Below are positions 58,030 to 64,000 of a DNA stretch of 64,000 nt, piece by piece. Made by a program: the position numbers and the translations under genes. This DNA is from Tubiluchus corallicola (Eukaryota; Priapulida; Priapulimorpha; Priapulimorphida; Tubiluchidae). Each line of letters starts with the position of its first letter. Position 1 is the stretch's first letter. The DNA lies in assembly GCA_030141605.1 (NCBI GenBank), contig JAQGDQ010000433.1:53501-117500 (forward strand), read 5' to 3'. The notes beneath the pieces were generated by a model. The model did not search any database and was not told where the DNA came from. It was given only the letters and a program-made list of their open reading frames with translations.

Positions 58030-58530
58030 TTGCAAGAGATGGCAATCAGTTTTGGCAAAAAGTGCAAGTACATGGAAACTTTACTAAACAGCGAAAATGA
58101 TATTAAAACTAGAAAGCAACAAGCAATGCATGGTTTTCTTCACCACAAGAGTGTATTAAATAGCAAGAAATTAAATCTTAACGTAAGACGTCGATTATTT
58201 AATGCTTACGTTACCAGTATACTTATGTGCAATAGCGAAACGTGGGGTTTAACGATTACTCAAGAAAAGCAGATTGACATAGAAGTCTTCTTGCGAAAGT
58301 TTTAAAGATAAGATGGCCATACATAATCAAAAATGAAGATATATACACTAGAACGAAAGAAATTCCTTAGAGTTAAAAAGTCAAGATCCGAAGATTAAAG
58401 TGGCTAGGACACTTCTAAGATTACCAAATTAAGCACCAGTAAGAATCGCCTTAAAGGAAGCCTCAAAATCTTGCAAAAACCACCTGGCAAACAACAACAA
58501 CAACAACAAAAAAAAAAAAAAAACTTGGAT
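58030..58530 (+). pseudogene. LINE reverse-transcriptase C-terminal remnant
   Basis: NVRRRLFNAYVTSILMCNSE and TWGLT, then after a frameshift LKIRWPYIIKNEDIYTRTKE and RRLKWLGHF. This is the standard post-RT tail (RLF..Y..SILLYGSE.W.LT ... IRW...ISN..LY.RT ... LKWLGH). It ends in (CAA)n and poly(A). Confidence 0.8.
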
Positions 58531-58879
58531 AGCTAAGATAAATAAAGATATTCAACAACTTCAACCAAATCTATCTTTAGGTATAGACAAGTTTACGTGT
58601 TAGCTGCAGCTAGAAGTGGGTGGAATGTTCTAATAAATGTTGATGCCTCAATGCCTACAATAGGTTGAACGAGACTTTGAAGAAAAAAGAGTAGCCAGTA
58701 TACAAGCCAGTTATAATAGCACTTTTATGTTCTCGTTATGCAGGCAGTGAAATGGCTGGTGGAATCGAATTGTTCTTTTGGATAACTAAAATGTTTGTGT
58801 ATCGTTGGTGAGTTCTGACAGGTATGTTAGAGTTTAAAACATTTCTGCCAGTATTTACTGACTTATAAATGCAGAGATT

Positions 58880-59298
58880 GAAAGAAAGAACAAGTCACTC
58901 CGTATGTTGGGTTTATTTTACCGTTATCACCTAAACTGTTTGTGGTGTGCTAAAGGAAGGACAAGTCACTCAGTATGTTGGGTTTATTTTACTGTTATCA
59001 CTTAAACTGTTTGTGGTGTGCTAAAGGAAAGAACAGGTCACTCAGTATGTTGGATTTATTTTAATGTTATCACTTAAACTGTTTTTGCTGTGCTAAGGAA
59101 AAGAACAAGTCACTCAGTATGATGGGTTTATTTTAATGTTATCACTTAAACTGTTTGTGGTGTGCTAAAGGAAAGAACGAGTCACTCAGTATGTTGTGTT
59201 TATTTTACTGTTATCACTTAAACTGTTTGTGGTGTGCTAAAGGAAAGAACAAGTCACTCAGTATGTTGGGTTTATTTTAATGTTATCACTTAAACTTA
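58880..59298. repeat. 72-bp minisatellite, about 5.8 copies
   Basis: The unit contains AGTCACTCAGTATGTTGGGT, TTATCACTTAAACTGTTTGT and GTGCTAAAGGAAAGAAC. Confidence 0.92.
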
Positions 59299-60106
59299 GA
59301 AGAATATAACAAAGAAATTTGCAAAAAACTTTCTGTAGAGCATAAATTTAAAGCATACTACCTCAGAATAGAAATTTTCAAGCGTAGTAGCTGTCGCCCT
59401 TCACTTGAAAATCATGACGTAACTGGGAAACTTCGTGACTTTTCGTAAGCGCGTCGCGGCTTTCCGTAAGCACCCCCTGTTTAAAATAATTCAAACTTCT
59501 GCAGCTTACCTGATGTTCACGCAAAAATGTTGTAAAATTAGCTACCTAATTTTTTTTGTAAAAACTAGTTATAGTATCAATGAAGATTGACAGTGCAGTA
59601 GTTTTGTTCGAGACAAATGACGTCATTGGTGGAAGAATGGGCATTGACAATTGGAGCGTCCAAGCATGAAGTGACCATGACTTTAACGTGATTTTACTAA
59701 TTACACGAGACGCTTATTGCAGTTTTATTACTAAATCTTTCTAACATTTTTCGTAAACATCGAAATACGCCCAACTTCCTAGAAGGCTTGACCTTTCCTT
59801 TAAGTCGTTAACATGTTTTGTAATATTATTACTCTGTTTAGTTATATGTACATGTTATAGTAAAGCACGTGTAAGCCTTGCATGGTTCTGAGTTATCAAG
59901 ACTTTACTAAAGAAACTGCATAGATTTCCATCATCTCTGGACTGAATAAAACAATTAGAAACAATAATAAAACAACTTAACCAGAGTTAGTAGAAAAATC
60001 TTTATTATGTAACAGTTATTTCATAGTAAATTTAAAGTGCAAGTAAAAATGTCCGTATTCGAACAAATTTTATTTGAAAATGAAACAATTACTACTATTG
60101 TACTAC
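59299..60106. other. Intergenic
   Basis: Contains the second copy of the dispersed repeat seen at 32.2 kb (about 59600-59805). No gene. Confidence 0.4.
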
Positions 60107-60833
60107 AGGTTTTACATATCAAATGTAGACCTGCGTTAACTCAAATGTAGATTTAGGTAATTCAAATTTGTCTTGGTAACTGAAATGTAGACTTTGGTAG
60201 TTCAAATGTGTTAACAATGGTTTTCAACAAATCTTAAGCGCTTTTGGTAAATCAAATGTAGACACATGTCAAGTCAAATGTGACATTGGTATCTCAGATG
60301 TGGACAGATGGTAAAGTTTAAGGATGTTAAATTTAATCTTCTTTCATTTCAATTTAATAATTGCTCTTAAGTTAAAATAACAACGTTATAGGTTCAATAA
60401 TTTTCTGCAAACTTTACCTACCATTGGAACTGTTAGAGAAAACAATGCATTCTTAAAATAAACAATGTTTCTTGAGAGAAACTAATTCATTAATGCAGTG
60501 CTTAAAAAACTAATTAGTGATTCACTGTTCATTGGGAAGTGGGAACCAATTTATTATTTGCTACCGACGTTATGGTTTATCAAAGAATTTCGTTTGAGGA
60601 TAAACAACGCATTTTTCAAAGTTATGAAAGAGGTGATGACTATCTTTGGTTTATCCTTTTGTAATTTGTACTTAAATGAGTTAATTACGATTTATTCAAA
60701 GTAATGCATCTACATTTGACTTACCTAAGTCACATTTGAGTTACCAAAACACATTTGAAATTATTATGTCTACATTTGACTTACCCAAGTCTCATTTGAA
60801 CTTTCCTGTGTCTACATTTGACGTGCAAAACCT
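60107..60833. mobile_element. Foldback-like element 3 (TCAAATGTAGAC arms)
   Basis: The left arm 60107-60310 has TCAAATGTAGACTTGGTA-type units. The right arm 60705-60833 has the inverse TACATTTGACTTACC units. The outer ends AGGTTTTACAT and GTGCAAAACCT are also inverted. The open frame 60498-60704 in the centre has no recognisable motif. Confidence 0.7.
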
Positions 60834-61004
60834 ATAGACATTCAAGAGTCGTTTTACCGTGTTATCGCCAGGTCATGTTTTAGTGAACCTAACAAGCCTT
60901 TTACTACAATACAACAGCCTTCAACAACTTACATTCGCGTAAATCGTTTATCCTACAGCAACTGCAGATATATCGCATATAACGTTATAACGTTTATAAC
61001 GACT

Positions 61005-61560
61005 CGTTCAAACTAGTGAGTTTTCTTGTCAAGTAACTCACACGTGCGTTCAGACTATAAAGCAAAACTTGCTACGAGTTACTCTGTGACAGTAAGCGCA
61101 AGCTGACATTCACTTCTTTATTCACTGTGAGAAGTGTCGAGAGTAACTCGCCGAAGCGTTCATACTAGACAGTAACTCGCAAGCATGTTCAAACTATAGA
61201 GCAAAACTATACGCGAGTTACTCTCCGAAAGTCAGCGCGAGCTGACACTCACTTCTCTATTCACTGCGAGAAGTGTCGAGAGTAACTCGCCGAGGCGTTC
61301 GCACTAGAAAGTAAAACTTGCTGCGAGTTACTCTGTGACAGTAAGCGCAAACTGACACTCACTTCTCTATTCGCTGCTAGAAGTGTCGAGAGTAACTCGC
61401 CGAGGCGTTCACACTAGACAGTAAATCAACTCGCAGCAACTTATGAGAGTTTGCAATAACTTTCCTACAGTAACTCACAAAGCAGTTCACACTTGCGAGT
61501 TTGCTGCCAGAGAAAAAACTTGTGACAGAAAACTCGCAAGTCTGAACGCGCCATAAGGCA
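61005..61560. mobile_element. MITE-like repeat G, copy 2, with internal tandem units
   Basis: GTTCAAACTAGTGAGTTTTC at the left and GAAAACTCGCAAGTCTGAAC at the right are terminal inverted repeats. About three units of about 125 bp lie inside (GAAGTGTCGAGAGTAACTCG, CGAGTTACTCTSYGA). Confidence 0.72.
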
Positions 61561-61596
61561 AGGTTCAAGGTTGCTTGAAGCTCCGACTGCATGTGC

Positions 61597-61715
61597 ACCT
61601 AATGCGTGATCCGTAATGCGTGATGCATGTTCAGACGATAGCCACGCTAGATAGATAGACACGATAGATACGTATCACGCATCACGTACTACGGATCACG
61701 CATTACGCGTACATG
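61597..61715. repeat. Hairpin of TGCGTGATCCGTAATGCG units
   Basis: AATGCGTGATCCGTAATGCG at the left, TACTACGGATCACGCATTAC at the right. Arms of about 30 bp. Related CG-containing units lie in the family B interior near 4870 and 5010. Confidence 0.75.
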
Positions 61716-62400
61716 GAGTCTTACCTTTAACCTATCGACGAATAAGAAAAATCGACGCTTACAAAATATTACTGTCACTGATGCGTGGAAGACTCAAATT
61801 CCTAGCTAGACTGGAAAGACAGTACAGCATACATGCCCAAACTCGCGTACGCACGTACGCACGCACGCAACTGCATAGTATCCGGGCTCTAACAGTAGTC
61901 TAAAATAATCTCAAACGTTTCCCCTACCGAAAGGTTTTTGAATATTACTTATTATAATGTGGATCAGTTACTGTCTAGTAGAATAGAAAATGGCGCTGTA
62001 GTTTTAGTTCTTGTAAAATACGAACTCTCATAATTTAAATCATGGAATGTTTAAATTGGTAGCTTTGTCTTATCACATATGTGCTAAAAACTCTGTGCTA
62101 AAAGTGAAATTAACAGCACAAACGCCGAATATATACGACGAATATTAAATAAAATTACAAGGATGTATTGATATCACAAACGTTAAGTATAATGTAGAAG
62201 AATCCCCCCCCCCCCTAAAGCTTCTTTTTTCTATTCAAAAGAACGTTAAGAGAATAATGTGCAATCACTAGCATTAAATAACATAGTATGAACCACGAAT
62301 CCCATTGGTGCTGAAGCAGTGAGTTTCAACAGGTAATTTTTCGTAAAGTTGACGATTTCTTCTTTCCTGTCATTGGGTATACTTTCCTTCTAGTTGTTGG
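61716..62400. other. Intergenic
   Basis: Includes (CGCA)n-like CGTACGCACGTACGCACG at about 61848 and a C run at about 62204-62215. No gene. Confidence 0.4.
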
Positions 62401-62404
62401 CATC

Positions 62405-62545
62405 CTTCTGTCTCGGAAGACAATGGAGTGTGCGCCAAGAGTCAGTTATTGATCACACTGATGGAGCAGCAGCGTCGACTGTGGCTGAGCAGTCCAATCC
62501 TTGAACCACTGGAGTGGCCTTTCCAGGGCGCACGCCTGGGCACTT
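62405..62545 (-). mobile_element. Dispersed repeat R, inverted copy
   Basis: TCTGTCTCGGAAGACAATGG, GTGTGCGCCAAGAGTCA and GACTGTGGCTGAGCAGTCC are the inverse of 40.74-40.84 kb. Confidence 0.65.
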
Positions 62546-62975
62546 CTTTCTAATAATATTCCACTTGAGATAGATTATAATGTGATAAGTTTCTGGTCAA
62601 TTGGTTAAGTATGTCAGGTTATGTTCAAGTAAAGAGCTGTTATTGATTAGGGCAGCTAGGTTGTATAAGATTATGGCAAATTGTATAAGAAAGTAAGCCC
62701 TTTTAAATAATTCATTTCTTTTTGTATTGGAATAAAACTTTTTGCGGTCAACATAGATGCAAGTATTTTGAAAAATTCGAAGTTTTTAACAAAAAATAAA
62801 AACGAGGTTTAAATATTTGAACGAGGTTTAAATAAAAAAAATTCTGAAGAAGCAAAAATCTTAAATTGTCGTTTATGTTGTGTTTCTACTCACGTTAAAA
62901 AAATACTAAATTTTTTCCCCTTGCATTTTAATTGCTGTTCTCAGTCGAGGACTAAATTGATCAGTATCTTTACTG
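62546..62975. other. Intergenic
   Basis: AT-rich. No gene or repeat recognised. Confidence 0.35.
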
Positions 62976-62979
62976 GGAA

Positions 62980-63430
62980 TACAATCATACAGGCAATATC
63001 AATACAATAAAACCAAGTTCAATACAATAAAAAACAATTTCAATACAACAAAAACAACATTAACACACTAAAACAATTTCAATACAATAAAAACAACACC
63101 AATAAACTAAAAATTCACAATACAACAAAAACAACACCAATACAATAAAAAACAATTTCAATACAATAGTAACGCAGTAAAGACAATATCAGTTCAATAA
63201 ATTCAATAACAATACAACAAAATTATTATTACGTTACAAACAATATCGACACAAAAACGATATCAACACTATAAAGACAATATCAATACAATGAAAACAA
63301 TTTCAACACTATAAATCCATCACAATGCAGTAAAGACAATACCATTTCAACAAAGACAACAAAAACAATATTAATACAATAAAGACTATCAATACAACAA
63401 ATACAATACAAATAATACAATAATACCGAT
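62980..63430. repeat. Degenerate CAATACAATAAAAACAA minisatellite
   Basis: About 25 imperfect units of 15-19 bp. No frame of interest. Confidence 0.85.
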
Positions 63431-63675
63431 ATCTAGTTTCTTCATTTTGATAGAATCAAGCATAAAATGTTTATTTGTTGGATTTCTTAATGAATATTAC
63501 TGGGTAAGTGTTAAAATCTTTTAGTTTAACCAGCTAAATTAATATAAGAACCTGGACAAGGATTATCAACACTAAAAAGGGCTTACTTTATGTGTCCAAC
63601 CTGTATACCAGAATATGCATGTTTGAAAACTGTATTCTGTAGGCCTGTTATCAAAATCTATTTAATATTCTTCCG

Positions 63676-63866
63676 TTACAACTGTGTGTAAAGGTGCGTC
63701 TGATAAAGATCATTTCCGGTACCAGGAACTGTCTCCGGATGACCAGGAAATCCAGGGATGTAGCAAGGATGTAGGCGGCCTTCCTGGAGTAAGTCGTTGA
63801 GCTCTCTTTTCAAATCAGCTACAATACTTTTTCTAAGAGAAGTTGCTTCCGCCTGGGTGAGCAAAC
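63676..63866 (-). CDS. Probable last coding exon of an unrecognised gene
   Basis: Minus strand: acceptor GTTTTTAG at 63868-63867, then GLLTQAEATSLRKSIVADLK, RELNDLLQEGRLHPCY and IPGFPGHPETVPGTGNDLYQ to a stop at 63678-63676. An amphipathic, charged helix is followed by a Pro/Gly-rich tail with GFPGHP. An ATTAAA lies close behind the stop. The frame also stays open a few codons upstream of the acceptor (MTFLG), so a single-exon start cannot be excluded. I do not recognise the family. The rest of the gene, if real, is beyond 64000. Confidence 0.45.
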
Positions 63867-63977
63867 CTAAAAACGTCAAAATTGTTTAACAAAAGTGGCA
63901 ACTGTGACGTGTTTTATATTTCAAAGTTAACAAGTTTATCTGACAAGATTTGATGATTATTTACAAGATTCGTATCG

Positions 63978-64000
63978 TTAAAGCAAAACTGAACCCAATT
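63978..64000 (-). mobile_element. Start of a family C element at the window edge
   Basis: TTAAAGCAAAACTGAACCCA matches the family C end near 53508 and 45660 (inverse of TTGGGTTCGGTTTTGCTTTA). Confidence 0.45.

Noticed and set aside
60498-60704. 68-codon frame in foldback-like element 3
   Set aside because: No recognisable motif and length expected by chance in AT-rich DNA. Not a convincing transposase.

Overview
This is a repeat-rich, AT-rich window of an animal nuclear genome, almost certainly a non-vertebrate metazoan. Genes are split by GT-AG introns of 0.5-5 kb. There is a natriuretic-peptide-receptor-type guanylyl cyclase, a peroxisomal DHRS4-type reductase and a small secreted VWA protein. 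The non-coding DNA holds tRNA- and 5S-derived SINE-like elements, Penelope-like and LINE remnants, MITEs and very many micro- and minisatellites. A short TTAGGG-type run fits a non-arthropod animal. I cannot assign a species or phylum from sequence alone.

Layout. (1) 2546-40114, plus strand: a membrane receptor guanylyl cyclase that I reconstruct as 21 exons, about 1064 residues. In order it has a signal peptide, ANF-receptor ectodomain, one membrane span, kinase-homology domain, signalling helix and class III guanylyl cyclase domain. All 20 junctions keep the reading frame. (2) 41269-44740, minus strand, convergent with the receptor: a five-exon secreted protein of 283 residues with a single VWA domain and an intact MIDAS. 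(3) 48163-57189, plus strand, divergent from the VWA gene: a nine-exon, 262-residue DHRS4 ortholog with all catalytic residues, a C-terminal SRL peroxisome signal, a 24-nt microexon and one GC-AG intron. (4) 63676-63866, minus strand: the likely last exon of an unrecognised gene that continues beyond the window.

Nearly everything else is repeat. One MITE family (A) has nine copies. A long-inverted-repeat family (B) and a third family (C) have about eight each, and several copies lie within 10-120 bp of splice acceptors. Three unrelated elements have terminal inverted repeats built of short tandem repeats, like Foldback elements. A Penelope-like remnant carries a recognisable hammerhead ribozyme core. 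Minisatellites include a 21-bp array open on both strands and a 93/93/91-bp array with a 277-bp higher-order period.

The genes show no sign of acting together. The receptor makes cGMP in response to an extracellular ligand, the VWA protein is predicted secreted, and DHRS4 is a peroxisomal NADPH-dependent carbonyl/retinoid reductase. I saw no operon, CRISPR array, rRNA gene or convincing functional tRNA gene. The most interesting items are the structures of mobile and repetitive DNA and their effects on splice sites, rather than a new protein system.
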